In this document: positions 7,492 through 15,559 of the stretch, piece after piece
How the letters are laid out: each line of letters starts with the position of its first letter
Numbering within the stretch: position 1 is the stretch's first letter
The notes under the pieces: model-generated
Databases searched by the model: none
Told to the model about the DNA's origin: nothing
What the model saw: only the letters and a program-made list of their open reading frames with translations
Program-made: the position numbers and the translations under genes
Assembly: GCF_006636205.1 (NCBI RefSeq)
Contig: NZ_VIGB01000003.1
Location: 5,074,501-5,138,500 of the forward strand
From: Kitasatospora acidiphila
GTDB taxonomy: Bacteria > Actinomycetota > Actinomycetes > Streptomycetales > Streptomycetaceae
DNA: 64,000 bases
Direction of reading: 5' to 3'

Positions 7492-8886
7492 GTGAGCCTT
7501 CGCCTGTACGACACCAGCACCCGCCAGGTACGCGACTTCGTCCCGCTTGTACCGGGCTGTGTCTCGATCTACCTGTGCGGCGCGACCGTACAGAGCGCCC
7601 CGCACATCGGGCACATCCGCTCCGGCCTGAACTTCGACATGATGCGTCGTTGGTTCGCCTACCGCGGTTTCGACGTGACGTTCGTGCGCAACGTCACCGA
7701 CATCGACGACAAGGTCATCAAGAAGGAGCAGGAGCTCGGCCTGCCCTGGTGGCAGATCGCCTACGCCAACGAGCGTGCCTTCAACGAGGGTTACACCGCC
7801 CTCGGCTGCCTGCCGCCGACCGTCGAGCCGCGCGCCACCGGGCACATCCCCGAGATGATCGACATGATGCAGACGCTGATCGCCAACGGCCACGCCTACG
7901 CGGCCGACGGCAACGTCTACTTCGACGTCAAGTCGTTCCCCGACTACCTGCAGCTCTCCAACCAGAGGCTGGAGAACCTGCTGCAGCCCGAGGGCGAGGG
8001 CGAGACCGGCAAGCGCGACCCGCGCGACTTCGCCATGTGGAAGGCGGCGAAGGCGGGCGAGCCGAGCTGGAACACCCCCTGGGGCCCCGGCCGTCCGGGC
8101 TGGCACCTGGAGTGCTCCGCGATGGCGCACAAGTACCTGGGCAAGGCCTTCGACGTCCACGGCGGCGGGCTCGACCTGATCTTCCCGCACCACGAGAACG
8201 AGATCGCCCAGTCCAAGGCGTTCGGCGACGACTTCGCCGGCTTCTGGGTGCACAACGCCTGGGTCACCATGTCCGGCGAGAAGATGAGCAAGTCGCTGGG
8301 CAACTCGGTGCTGGTCTCCGAGATGGTGAAGCACTGGCGGCCCATCGTGCTCCGCTACTACCTGGGCAGCCCGCACTACCGCTCCATGATCGAGTACAGC
8401 GAGGAGGCGCTTCGCGAGGCCGAGGCCGCCTTCAGCCGGATCGAGGGCTTCATCCAGCGCGTCGTGGAGCGCTGCGGCCCGGTGGAGCCGGCCGCCGAGG
8501 TCCCGCCGGCCTTCGCCGAGGCGATGGACGACGACCTGGGCGTGCCGCAGGCGCTGGCCGTGGTGCACACCGCGGTCCGGCAGGGCAACAGCGCGCTCGC
8601 CGCGGACGACAAGGAGAACGCGGTCGCCCGCGTCGCCGAGGTCCGTGCGATGCTCGGTGTACTGGGCCTCGACCCGTTGGACCCGATGTGGGTCGGCACC
8701 GAGCAGGGCGAAGACCTGCACGGCGTGGTCGACTCGCTGGTCCGCCTGGTGCTGGAGCAGCGCCAGGCAGCCCGGGCCCGCAAGGACTACGCCGCCGCGG
8801 ACGCCATCCGCGACCAGCTGGGGCTGGCCGGCCTGGCGATCGAGGACACCCCGTCCGGCCCCCGCTGGACGCTCAGCAACCAGTAG
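7492..8886 (+). CDS. cysS: Cysteinyl-tRNA synthetase
   Basis: Class I synthetase charging tRNA-Cys. The 464-residue protein has the zinc-binding Cys and HIGH motif in YLCGATVQSAPHIGHIR, the second zinc ligands in WHLECSAMA and the KMSKS loop EKMSKSLG. The C-terminal DALR-type domain follows (EYSEEALREAEAAFSRI). The GTG at 7492 starts the conserved SLRLYDT sequence. It has no ribosome site but a TACCCT about 8 bases upstream, which suggests a leaderless mRNA. It is followed by a perfect 34-bp palindrome. Confidence 0.96.
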   Translation: MSLRLYDTSTRQVRDFVPLVPGCVSIYLCGATVQSAPHIGHIRSGLNFDMMRRWFAYRGFDVTFVRNVTDIDDKVIKKEQELGLPWWQIAYANERAFNEGYTALGCLPPTVEPRATGHIPEMIDMMQTLIANGHAYAADGNVYFDVKSFPDYLQLSNQRLENLLQPEGEGETGKRDPRDFAMWKAAKAGEPSWNTPWGPGRPGWHLECSAMAHKYLGKAFDVHGGGLDLIFPHHENEIAQSKAFGDDFAGFWVHNAWVTMSGEKMSKSLGNSVLVSEMVKHWRPIVLRYYLGSPHYRSMIEYSEEALREAEAAFSRIEGFIQRVVERCGPVEPAAEVPPAFAEAMDDDLGVPQALAVVHTAVRQGNSALAADDKENAVARVAEVRAMLGVLGLDPLDPMWVGTEQGEDLHGVVDSLVRLVLEQRQAARARKDYAAADAIRDQLGLAGLAIEDTPSGPRWTLSNQ

Positions 8887-8957
8887 CCCGTGCTCGTCAC
8901 CCACCTACGGAATTCCGTAGGTGGGTGACGCGGGCAGCAACCAGTAGCCCCGTGCTC
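8875..8957 (+). repeat. Direct duplication flanking the palindrome
   Basis: The sequence around the cysS stop (CAGCAACCAGTAGCCCGTG...) at about 8875-8896 recurs at about 8936-8957 with one added C, on the other side of the 34-bp palindrome. The unit spans the last codons and stop of cysS. Confidence 0.7.
8896..8929. terminator. 34-bp perfect palindrome downstream of cysS
   Basis: A perfect inverted repeat centred on GAATTC has 17-base arms (GTCACCCACCTACGGAA and its complement). It starts 10 bases after the cysS stop, so it can terminate the transcript, although there is no T tract. It is bracketed by near-identical copies of the cysS 3' end, which suggests an insertion. Confidence 0.6.
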
Positions 8958-9056
8958 GCGAGCCGGGCACCGGGCGTCGCTGGGCCGTACTCTCCAGGAG
9001 TACGGCCCTTCGGCATGACGCAGACAGATTTTCGGCGAAAGACAGGAAGCCACACC

Positions 9057-10049
9057 ATGGCCGGCAACAGCCAGCGCAGGAACCGCCGCAACCCCGGATC
9101 GAAGAAGGGCGCGAGTGTCGGTACCGGCGGCCACAGCCGGAAGGCACTCCAGGGCAAGGGCCCGACCCCGCCCGGCGAGGAGCGCAAGGGACACCCCAAG
9201 CAGCGCGCCGCCAACGCGGCGCTCAAGCGCGAGCGGGACGCCAAGGCCCGCGCCGGGATGCGCCGGGCCGGCGGTGGCGGCCGGGGCGGTCGCGGTGGCG
9301 CGGGCAGCGCCGAGCTGGTGGTCGGCCGCAACTCGGTGGCCGAGGCGCTGCAGGGCGGGGTGCCCGCCACGGCGCTCTACGTGATGCAGTTCATCGACAC
9401 CGACGACCGGGTGCGCGAGGCGTTCCAGGCCGCCAACGACCGCGGCATCCCGCTGATGGAGGCCCCCCGCCCGCAGCTGGACCAGATGACCGGCGGCCTG
9501 AACCACCAGGGCCTGGTGCTGCAGGTGCCGCCGTACGAGTACGCGCACCCCGAGGACCTGCTGGAGATCGCCGCCGACGCCGGCCAGGACGCGCTGATCA
9601 TGGCGCTGGACGGGGTGACCGACTCGCGCAACCTGGGCGCCGTGGTCCGCTCGGCCGCCGCCTTCGGTGCGCACGGCGTGGTGATCCCGGAGCGCCGGGC
9701 GGCCGGCATGACCGCCGGTGCCTGGAAGACCTCCTCCGGCGCCGCGGCCCGGCTCTCGGTGGCCCGGGCCACCAACCTGACCCGGGCGCTGGAGGCCTAC
9801 CAGAAGGCCGGCCTGATGGTGGTCGGCCTGGCCGCCGACGGCGAGGCCGAGATCGGCGACCTGGACGCGCTGACCGGCCCGGTGGTGATCGTGGCGGGCA
9901 GCGAGGGCCGCGGGCTCTCCCGGCTGGTCTCGGAGACCTGCGACCTGCTGGTGCGGATCCCGATGCCGGGCCAGACCGAGTCGCTGAACGCCGGTGTGGC
10001 CGCCGGCATCGTGCTCTACGAGGCCGCCCGGCTGCGCGCCAAGGGCTGA
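9057..10049 (+). CDS. rlmB: TrmH/SpoU-family 23S rRNA (guanosine-2'-O-)-methyltransferase
   Basis: Cytosolic SAM-dependent RNA ribose methyltransferase with a trefoil knot. The 330-residue protein has a long basic, disordered N-terminal extension (about 1-80, KKGASVGTGGHS, KAR, GGGGRGG) typical of actinobacterial members. A substrate-binding domain follows, then the SPOUT domain with motif 1 (DSRNLGAVVRSAAAFGAHG), motif 2 (VAGSEGRGLSRLV) and motif 3 (ESLNAGVAAGIVLYE). GAAAGACAGGAAG precedes the ATG. The last seven codons are the first unit of a downstream 22-bp tandem array. RlmB is the likeliest identity; other TrmH paralogues cannot be excluded. Confidence 0.9.
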   Translation: MAGNSQRRNRRNPGSKKGASVGTGGHSRKALQGKGPTPPGEERKGHPKQRAANAALKRERDAKARAGMRRAGGGGRGGRGGAGSAELVVGRNSVAEALQGGVPATALYVMQFIDTDDRVREAFQAANDRGIPLMEAPRPQLDQMTGGLNHQGLVLQVPPYEYAHPEDLLEIAADAGQDALIMALDGVTDSRNLGAVVRSAAAFGAHGVVIPERRAAGMTAGAWKTSSGAAARLSVARATNLTRALEAYQKAGLMVVGLAADGEAEIGDLDALTGPVVIVAGSEGRGLSRLVSETCDLLVRIPMPGQTESLNAGVAAGIVLYEAARLRAKG

Positions 10050-10204
10050 CGTCCTGCGCCGCGGGGGCGGAGGTGCTGCGCGGCCAGGGCTGAGGTGCTA
10101 CGCGGCCGGGGCTGACGTGGTGGGCGGCCGGGGCTGAGGCTCTGGGCCGCCGGGCTGACGCTCTGGGGGCCACGGGCTGAGGTTCTGGGCGCCCGGGGCT
10201 GAGG
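10030..10204 (+). repeat. Eight-unit 22-bp tandem repeat starting in the rlmB 3' end
   Basis: Units start at 10030, 10052, 10074, 10096, 10118, 10140, 10161 and 10183. All are 22 bases except the 21-base unit at 10140. Each follows the pattern TGCTGCGCGGCC then GGGCTGAGG. The first unit is the last seven codons plus stop of the methyltransferase gene. Most later units keep the GGGCTGA, so the stop is repeated. Confidence 0.85.
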
Positions 10205-10245
10205 TTCGCCTCCCGGGTTCGATTGAGCCCGGATTCCGCCCGCTT

Positions 10246-10293
10246 CTGACGGATGCGGTCACCCTCGTGCACGGGGGAGACCGCATCCGTCAG
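10246..10293 (+). terminator. Strong hairpin upstream of the DoxX gene
   Basis: A perfect 15-bp inverted repeat (10246-10260 with 10279-10293, arm CTGACGGATGCGGTC) encloses an 18-base loop that itself contains the palindrome CGTGCACG. It probably terminates read-through from rlmB and the tandem array. Confidence 0.65.
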
Positions 10294-10324
10294 CGATGTT
10301 TGCGGTTGCACTCTCAGGAGTGTC

Positions 10325-10347
10325 CTAACCGGGCATCACCCGGTTAG
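10325..10347. promoter_or_regulatory. 9-bp inverted repeat just upstream of the DoxX start
   Basis: CTAACCGGG and CCCGGTTAG face each other across 5 bases, ending 7 bases before the GTG at 10355. A second short dyad (CACTC-tcag-GAGTG) lies immediately upstream. The position suggests an operator or an RNA structure affecting translation initiation. Confidence 0.4.
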
Positions 10348-10354
10348 AGCTGGT

Positions 10355-12148
10355 GTGGACACCAGAACACGTCGTCGCCCGAGGCTGGGCCAAGCGGCCG
10401 GGATAGCGGAAGAGCCCGCCCTGAGCACGGTCCGGGTGCCTAGCGATCCGTCCCGGCTCAGCAGCACCCAGGTCAGTTTCCGGATCCGGCTGGCCGGCCC
10501 GGTCGCGTCCCTGATCGACGCACCACCGGCCCCGGCCGCGCCGTATGCCGACTCGTTCGGGCGGCCGTACGCCTCGATGAGCTACGGCGGCCGGCCCGGC
10601 CTGGTCCGGGCCGGCGTGGCGGACAGCGCACCGGCCGCCGGCCGCACCGCGGGCCGCCGCAAGGGCCGGGTCACCGCGGTGACCTGGAGCGGGCAGGCCG
10701 CCCCCGGCGACCTGGCGGCCACCCAGCTGCTGGACGCGGTGCGGCTGCACTCGATGGCCTCGCTGGGCGGGGCCGTCCGGGGCGGCGCCGCGCTGGGCGG
10801 CGGTGGCGGTGGCACGCCGATGGGTTCGGTCGGCCTTGCCGATCCGGTCGGCTCGGTCGGTCTGGTCGACGCCGAGACCACCCAGCGGCTGGACACCGTG
10901 CCCGGCTGGGACAGCGCGCCGGTCGGCGGCGGCTACCGGCCCGGCCCGGCCCGCGGCGGCGTGCCGCGCCAGTCGTCCGGTGACGGCGGCTCGACCCCGG
11001 CCCGGCTGCCCCGGCCCGGCTGGCAGCCCAGCGGTGAGCTGCCCGAGCACTCGGCGACCGCCGGGGAGCCCAGCCGGCACGCCTGGTACCCCGGCCGCCG
11101 GGTCGACCTCGGCCTGGTACTGCTGCCGATGCGGGTGCTGCTCGGCTCGCTGTCGCTCTACGCCGGGCTCAGCAAGCTCTGCGACCCGGTGTACTTCGAC
11201 GGCGGCAACCGCGGCTCGATGATGCGCTGGCTCGCCTCGCTGCACCCCTGGAAGACGGCCCAGCCGCTGCTGGAATTCGCCATGGCGCACCCCGTCGGCG
11301 CGGGCCTCGGGGTGGCGTTCACCGAGGTCGTGGTCGGGGTGCTCACCCTGCTGGGGTTGTGGCAGCGGCTGGCGGCCGGGGCGTCGATGCTGCTCTCCGC
11401 GGCGCTGCTGTTCACGGTCAGCTGGCAGGCCGTCCCCGCGTACGACACGCCCGACCTGATCCTGCTGGCGGCGTGGAGCCCGCTGCTGATCGCCGGCGCG
11501 CCGTACGCCTCGCTGGACGGGCGGCTGGCGCTGGAGGCCTGGCGGCGGTACGGGCCGCAGGCGCCCGGAGCGCTGCGCCGCCGGGTGCTGCGGCGGGGCA
11601 CCGTCGTGGCCACCGTGGTGATCGGGGTGAGCCTGCTGTTCGGCTCGCTGGTCGGTGCCGCGGTGCGCGGCAACGGGCAGCCCCGGCCGGGCCAGGTGCC
11701 GTCGAGCGACTACGGGACGCCGGTCTGGCCCGCCGTCACCAGCGCACCCACGACGGACCGCCCGCACACCCCGGGCGCGTCGGCGGGTGGCCCCGCCAAG
11801 CCGTCCGGAGCCGCCTCGCCGTCCCCGTCCGGCTCGGCCACCCCGTCGCCCTCGACCTCGGCCTCGCCGGGCGGTTCCCGGCGGCCGCATCCGTCCGGCA
11901 GCGCCCGTGCCACCGAGGGCTCGGGCAACACCGCGACCCAGGGCGCCAGTTCGGCCGGCTCGGCGGGCAGCGCCGGCAGCGCCCCGGTCACCACTCCGGG
12001 CAGCACCGGCACCGCCGGTGGCACCCGGACGGCGAAGCCGAGCCCGAGCGGTGGCGGCGGGCTGATCGGCGGGGTGCTGGGCAGCGGGCTGCTGCCCTCC
12101 ACCCTGGGGATGCCGCAGGGCAGTTCGGGGGTCCGGCCGGTGGTCTGA
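10355..12148 (+). CDS. DoxX-family membrane protein with long flanking low-complexity regions
   Basis: Integral membrane protein of about 597 residues. Residues 1-245 are Gly/Ala/Pro-rich and cytoplasmic-looking. Residues 250-430 hold a DoxX-type four-helix membrane domain (MRVLLGSLSLYAGLSKL, VGAGLGVAFTEVVVGVLTLL, SMLLSAALLFTVSW and DLILLAAWSPLLI). One further helix (VVATVVIGVSLLFGSLVGA) leads to a Ser/Pro/Thr-rich exported tail. The family links to quinone or thiol redox but the substrate is unknown. The GTG at 10355 is the first good in-frame start after the upstream hairpins. The frame is open to 10253 and the start is not certain. Confidence 0.8.
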   Translation: MDTRTRRRPRLGQAAGIAEEPALSTVRVPSDPSRLSSTQVSFRIRLAGPVASLIDAPPAPAAPYADSFGRPYASMSYGGRPGLVRAGVADSAPAAGRTAGRRKGRVTAVTWSGQAAPGDLAATQLLDAVRLHSMASLGGAVRGGAALGGGGGGTPMGSVGLADPVGSVGLVDAETTQRLDTVPGWDSAPVGGGYRPGPARGGVPRQSSGDGGSTPARLPRPGWQPSGELPEHSATAGEPSRHAWYPGRRVDLGLVLLPMRVLLGSLSLYAGLSKLCDPVYFDGGNRGSMMRWLASLHPWKTAQPLLEFAMAHPVGAGLGVAFTEVVVGVLTLLGLWQRLAAGASMLLSAALLFTVSWQAVPAYDTPDLILLAAWSPLLIAGAPYASLDGRLALEAWRRYGPQAPGALRRRVLRRGTVVATVVIGVSLLFGSLVGAAVRGNGQPRPGQVPSSDYGTPVWPAVTSAPTTDRPHTPGASAGGPAKPSGAASPSPSGSATPSPSTSASPGGSRRPHPSGSARATEGSGNTATQGASSAGSAGSAGSAPVTTPGSTGTAGGTRTAKPSPSGGGGLIGGVLGSGLLPSTLGMPQGSSGVRPVV

Positions 12149-12166
12149 AGCCGGCGCCGGCCAGCG

Positions 12167-12202
12167 GGTGGCCCCTCCTGTTCGCAGGAGGGGCCACCTT
12201 TT
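12167..12202 (+). terminator. Intrinsic terminator after the DoxX gene
   Basis: A perfect 14-bp stem (GGTGGCCCCTCCTG and its complement) has a TTCG tetraloop and is followed by TTTT. It separates the convergent DoxX and nucleotidyltransferase genes. Confidence 0.9.
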
Positions 12203-12221
12203 CGGCATCTGTGACGCTCTG

Positions 12222-12968
12222 TCAATGACCCGACGCGGCAAGCTCCTTGGCGGCCTCGGTGAGGTCCTTGGCGGTGTCGATGGCGCGCCAGTAGACGCCC
12301 TGCGGGAGTTGGTAGCCGGCCAGTCGCCGGGCCCGGGCCAACTGCGGGAAGGTGGTGCGCTCGTGGTCGCCCGCGTCCGGCAGCAACTCGGCGAAACCGG
12401 GCGCGAAGACGTACAGCCCGGCGTTGATCAGGAACGGCGACGGCGGCGCCTCGATGAAGTCCAGCACATTGCCGAACTGGTCGGTCTCCACGGCGCCCCA
12501 GGGGATCCGCGGCCGGACCAGGGCCAGGGTGGCGAGGGCGTCGCGCTCATGGTGGAAGTCGGCCATCTCGCGCAGGCTGAACCTGGTCCAGATGTCGCCG
12601 TTGGTCGCGAACCAGGGCTCCTCGGGGCGGGGCAGCGCCGCAGCGGCGAACTTCAGCCCGCCGCCCCGGCCCAGCGGCGCGGACTCCACCACCGTGCTCA
12701 CCCGCAGCGGAAGTCGGGCCGAGGACAGCCACTCCTGCAGCACCTCGGCCAGATGGCCGCAGGAGACCACCACGTCCGTCACGCCTTCGGCTGCCAGCCA
12801 GGCGAGTTGGTGCCCCAGGATCGGGGTGCCGGTGCCGGGGATCTCGACCAGCGGCTTGGGCCGGTCATCGGTGTACGGGCGCAGCCTGGAACCCTGGCCG
12901 CCCGCGAGGATCACGGCCTGCGTGACGATGGGGGTGCTGGGCGCGTAGGGGATCGGGGTGCCGGTCAT
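12222..12968 (-). CDS. Sugar-nucleotide (NDP-sugar) pyrophosphorylase-type nucleotidyltransferase
   Basis: The 248-residue Rossmann-like nucleotidyltransferase starts at the ATG at 12968, before a leader of about 18 residues. The signature VILAGGQGSRLRPYTDDRPKP binds the NTP (GG and Lys), and NGDIW carries a metal-binding Asp. It resembles GDP-mannose or glucose-1-phosphate nucleotidyltransferase domains but lacks the C-terminal beta-helix of full-length GlmU/GMPP enzymes, so the sugar is unknown. The same gene follows the DoxX gene in other streptomycetes. Confidence 0.88.
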   Translation of the reverse strand: MTGTPIPYAPSTPIVTQAVILAGGQGSRLRPYTDDRPKPLVEIPGTGTPILGHQLAWLAAEGVTDVVVSCGHLAEVLQEWLSSARLPLRVSTVVESAPLGRGGGLKFAAAALPRPEEPWFATNGDIWTRFSLREMADFHHERDALATLALVRPRIPWGAVETDQFGNVLDFIEAPPSPFLINAGLYVFAPGFAELLPDAGDHERTTFPQLARARRLAGYQLPQGVYWRAIDTAKDLTEAAKELAASGH

Positions 12969-13068
12969 GGGGGCAGGGTAGCTCTCCAGGCCCGGTGGGA
13001 TCAGCCCTTCGGGGCTCGCGGGGAGCGGCCTTCGGGGGCCGCACCCGCTTCGGTTCAGCTGCCCTGGC

Positions 13069-13521
13069 TCAGCCCTGCAGGCCGGCGGCGAAGGAGCCGT
13101 CGCAGACCGGGCGGGCGAAGGACCGGGCCCGCTGCACATCGCCCTGGTACAGCTTCACCGTGGCCTGGCCCAACTCCTTGGCCAGCGTGGTGCAGTAGGG
13201 CGTCAGCGAGGGCTGCTGCTGCATGCTGCGCTCCAGCAGGTCCAGCGCCGCGGGCGCGCCCTGGGAGCGCAGCTCGGAGAGCAGGTCGGTGCGGAGCGCG
13301 TCCACCGGGGGCAGCGACCCGTGGCCGGCGGCGCTTCCGGTGCCGGCGCCGACCTTTCCGATGCCCGGTGCGGTGCCGCTGGAGGCGGCGACCACCTGCT
13401 GGTCGTCACTGGTCGGCGGGGCCCAGGCGACCCGGGTCACGGCGAGCGTGCCGGTGGTCACCAGGACCACGGGCAGCGTGAGGGCGATGGTCTGGCCGAT
13501 GCGGCGCACGAGCTGCTTCAC
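13069..13521 (-). CDS. Small secreted protein
   Basis: The 150-residue protein has a Sec-type signal (KQLVRRIGQTIALTLPVVLVTTGTLAVTR) and a short Pro/Gly/Ser-rich linker. A helical C-terminal domain of about 85 residues carries two cysteines (TPYCTTLAKEL, RPVCDGSF) that could form a disulfide outside the cell. I do not recognise the family. It lies in the same direction as, and downstream of, msiK, with an intrinsic terminator between, so it is probably a separate unit. Confidence 0.8.
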   Translation of the reverse strand: MKQLVRRIGQTIALTLPVVLVTTGTLAVTRVAWAPPTSDDQQVVAASSGTAPGIGKVGAGTGSAAGHGSLPPVDALRTDLLSELRSQGAPAALDLLERSMQQQPSLTPYCTTLAKELGQATVKLYQGDVQRARSFARPVCDGSFAAGLQG

Positions 13522-13587
13522 GCCAGTGAGGGTAGCGCCGCGTGAGGGTTTGCCGACACTCCGTCACACGGATGAGTGACAACATCC

Positions 13588-13619
13588 GAGCCCCGTCGGA
13601 CGGATGTCCGACGGGGCTC
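13588..13619 (-). terminator. Intrinsic terminator after msiK
   Basis: A perfect 14-bp stem (GAGCCCCGTCGGAC with its complement) encloses a 4-base loop, 32 bases beyond the msiK stop. Confidence 0.85.
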
Positions 13620-13650
13620 AGGCGTGCGTTCGACCGAGGATGACGCCGAA

Positions 13651-14742
13651 TCAGTTGCTGAGGCGGGCGCCGGTGCTGGTGGAGAAGACGTGCGTCTCGC
13701 CGCCGGCCGGGACCACGTGGATGGTCTCGCCCTTCTGCGGCACCTGACGGCCGTTGACCCGCACCACGATGTCCTTGTCCTCGCCGCCGACCACGGTGGT
13801 GCCGTAGACGAAGCCGTCCGCGCCGAGCTCCTCGACCACGTTGACGGTGACGGCCACGCCCTCGATGCCACCCTCCGACACGATCTGGAAGTGCTCCGGA
13901 CGGATGCCGACGGTCACGTTCTTGTCGCTGCCGGCCCCGGCCAGCTGCTCGCGGTCGATGTTGATCACCGAGCCGCCGAACTTCACGCCGCCGTCCACCA
14001 GCGGAACGTCGATCAGGTTCATCGCGGGCGAGCCGATGAAGCCGGCCACGAAGACGTTGGCGGGCTTGTCGTACATCCGGCGCGGGGTGTCGACCTGCTG
14101 CAGCAGGCCGTCCTTGAGCACCGCGACCCGGTCGCCCATGGTCATGGCCTCGGTCTGGTCGTGCGTCACGTAGACCGTGGTGATGCCCAGGCGGCGCTGG
14201 AGGCCGGCGATCTGGGTGCGGGTGGAGACGCGCAGCTTGGCGTCCAGGTTGGAGAGCGGCTCGTCCATCAGGAAGACCTGCGGCTCGCGGACGATCGCAC
14301 GGCCCATCGCGACGCGCTGGCGCTGGCCACCGGAGAGCGCCTTGGGCTTGCGGTCCAGGTACTCGGTGAGGTCGAGGATCTTGGCGGCCTCCTCGACCTT
14401 CTTGCGGATCTCCGCCTTGTTGACGCCGGCGATCTTGAGCGCGAAGCCCATGTTGTCGGCGACGGTCATGTGCGGGTAGAGCGCGTAGTTCTGGAACACC
14501 ATCGCGATGTCCCGGTCCTTCGGCGGCAGGTTGGTCACGTCGCGGTCGCCGATCCGGATGGCGCCGCCGTTGACGTCCTCCAGGCCGGCCAGCATCCGCA
14601 GGCTGGTCGACTTGCCGCAGCCCGAGGGGCCGACCAGCACCAGGAACTCGCCGTCCTCGATGTGCAGGTCCAGGGCGTCGACCGCGGGCTTGGTGCCGCC
14701 CGGGTACAGACGGGTCGCCTTGTCATAGGTGACAGAAGCCAT
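13651..14742 (-). CDS. msiK: Multiple-sugar ABC transporter ATPase MsiK
   Basis: Shared ATP-hydrolysing subunit that energises several carbohydrate ABC importers in streptomycetes (cellobiose, maltose, chitobiose and others). The 363-residue protein has Walker A GPSGCGKST, the Q loop (MVFQNYALYPHM), signature LSGGQRQRVAMGRA, Walker B VFLMDEPLSNLD, H-loop VTHDQTEA and the C-terminal MalK-type TOBE regulatory domain. The ATG at 14742 has GGAGA upstream. It is a single-gene unit closed by a terminator, with a DasR-site-like palindrome 75 bases upstream. Confidence 0.95.
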   Translation of the reverse strand: MASVTYDKATRLYPGGTKPAVDALDLHIEDGEFLVLVGPSGCGKSTSLRMLAGLEDVNGGAIRIGDRDVTNLPPKDRDIAMVFQNYALYPHMTVADNMGFALKIAGVNKAEIRKKVEEAAKILDLTEYLDRKPKALSGGQRQRVAMGRAIVREPQVFLMDEPLSNLDAKLRVSTRTQIAGLQRRLGITTVYVTHDQTEAMTMGDRVAVLKDGLLQQVDTPRRMYDKPANVFVAGFIGSPAMNLIDVPLVDGGVKFGGSVINIDREQLAGAGSDKNVTVGIRPEHFQIVSEGGIEGVAVTVNVVEELGADGFVYGTTVVGGEDKDIVVRVNGRQVPQKGETIHVVPAGGETHVFSTSTGARLSN

Positions 14743-14816
14743 GATGGTGCTCTCCTTCACCGGCAGGAACGTGCCGGACGATCCGAGTAAAGGCTGGGTT
14801 GTCCGCCGCCCCGAGG

Positions 14817-14828
14817 TGGTCTCTACCA
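14817..14828. promoter_or_regulatory. DasR-responsive-element-like palindrome upstream of msiK
   Basis: TGGTCTCTACCA matches the core of the Streptomyces dre consensus (TGGTCTAGACCA) at 10 of 12 positions, missing only the central two bases. DasR represses aminosugar uptake genes, and MsiK energises chitobiose uptake, so control is plausible. Confidence 0.4.
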
Positions 14829-14999
14829 CGCCGTGACGACTCCGCCCGAGGCTACCCGCCACGTCATCCCCGTGTCAGCCCCCACCTCCCCACCAATCGG
14901 ATACCAGTCCGATCACACCCCGAATCCGCCACCGCCGCCCCACCTTCCCCGGTAGACTGCCACCCGGTGCCGCCGTGGCTCGCTGCGGACGGTCACCAT

Positions 15000-15073
15000 G
15001 CCTCCTTAGCTCAGCTGGCCAGAGCACCGCTCTTGTAAAGCGGGGGTCGTCGGTTCGAACCCGACAGGGGGCT
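15000..15073 (+). tRNA. tRNA-Thr (anticodon TGT)
   Basis: A full cloverleaf is readable: acceptor GCCTCCT/AGGGGGC, D arm AGCTCAGCTGGCCAGAGC, anticodon loop CTTGTAA (TGT), T arm GTCGGTTCGAACCCGAC, discriminator T. CCA is not encoded. A terminator follows. Its 3' end is a conventional site-specific integration target, and accessory DNA begins immediately downstream. Confidence 0.97.
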
Positions 15074-15093
15074 CAGGGCATCTGACCAGCCGG

Positions 15094-15130
15094 GGAGCCT
15101 CGAACGCGATCATGATTCGAGGCTCCTTTT
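15094..15130 (+). terminator. Intrinsic terminator after tRNA-Thr
   Basis: An 11-bp perfect stem (GGAGCCTCGAA and complement) with an 11-base loop is followed by TTTT. Confidence 0.85.
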
Positions 15131-15313
15131 GATCTTGAGAGTCCGCAAAGAATCCACAACGCCCCTGGGGAGTTGGACACGGTTCAACCATCCCCCTGTT
15201 CAATTTGGAAAGATCGCGTAGAGTGATGACCGTAGGGGCGGCCGTGTGCGGCCGGATACGCCCCCTTCGCGTACCGTGGGACGGCTGGGGAGGACAACCG
15301 GGCCGGACCACGT

Positions 15314-15348
15314 GAGGACCCCCGTCGAGCAAAGCGACGGGGGTCCTC
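15314..15348 (+). terminator. Strong orphan hairpin
   Basis: A 14-bp perfect stem GAGGACCCCCGTCG and complement, 7-base loop, with no upstream protein gene on the plus strand. It would end any RNA starting near 15225. Confidence 0.7.
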
Positions 15349-15508
15349 TTGCGTAAAGACTAGACCGCCCCGGCGCCTTTCGGTGCCGGGGCGGGATGCC
15401 GACTTGCGGCATCTAACGGGCGGCAGGGGATACGCAACCTCCACCACCCGCTCCGTAGCCCCGCCGGCTGTGCCAGCAGGGCAGCTCATGTCCCCTCAGG
15501 TGGGCATT

Positions 15509-15526
15509 TGCCGCATATTTGCGGCA
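15509..15526. promoter_or_regulatory. Palindrome before the small HTH gene
   Basis: TGCCGCA-TATT-TGCGGCA is a perfect 7-bp dyad 34 bases before the GTG of the HTH gene at 15560, a natural place for an autoregulatory operator. Confidence 0.45.
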
Positions 15527-15559
15527 GACATTCGATCATGGACCAGCCAGCGTGACTAG

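Larger units (their letters stand above)
15074..15559. other. Noncoding, hairpin-rich region; possible small RNA
   Basis: Nearly 490 bases with no supportable protein gene. After the tRNA terminator there is a possible promoter (TAGAGT about 15220), a GC-rich segment and a strong hairpin (15314-15348). A second hairpin follows (about 15366-15393, GCCCCGGCGCC type), then a dyad GATGCCG/CGGCATC and the palindrome at 15509-15526. A transcript of about 125 bases ending at 15348 would look like a small RNA, but this is inference. Confidence 0.4.

Noticed and set aside
10030..10204. CRISPR-like array
   Set aside because: Units are contiguous with no spacers, start in coding sequence, and no cas genes are present.
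15074..15400. 6C RNA or other named Rfam RNA
   Set aside because: The paired C-rich loops of 6C RNA are not present; no family could be named from sequence.
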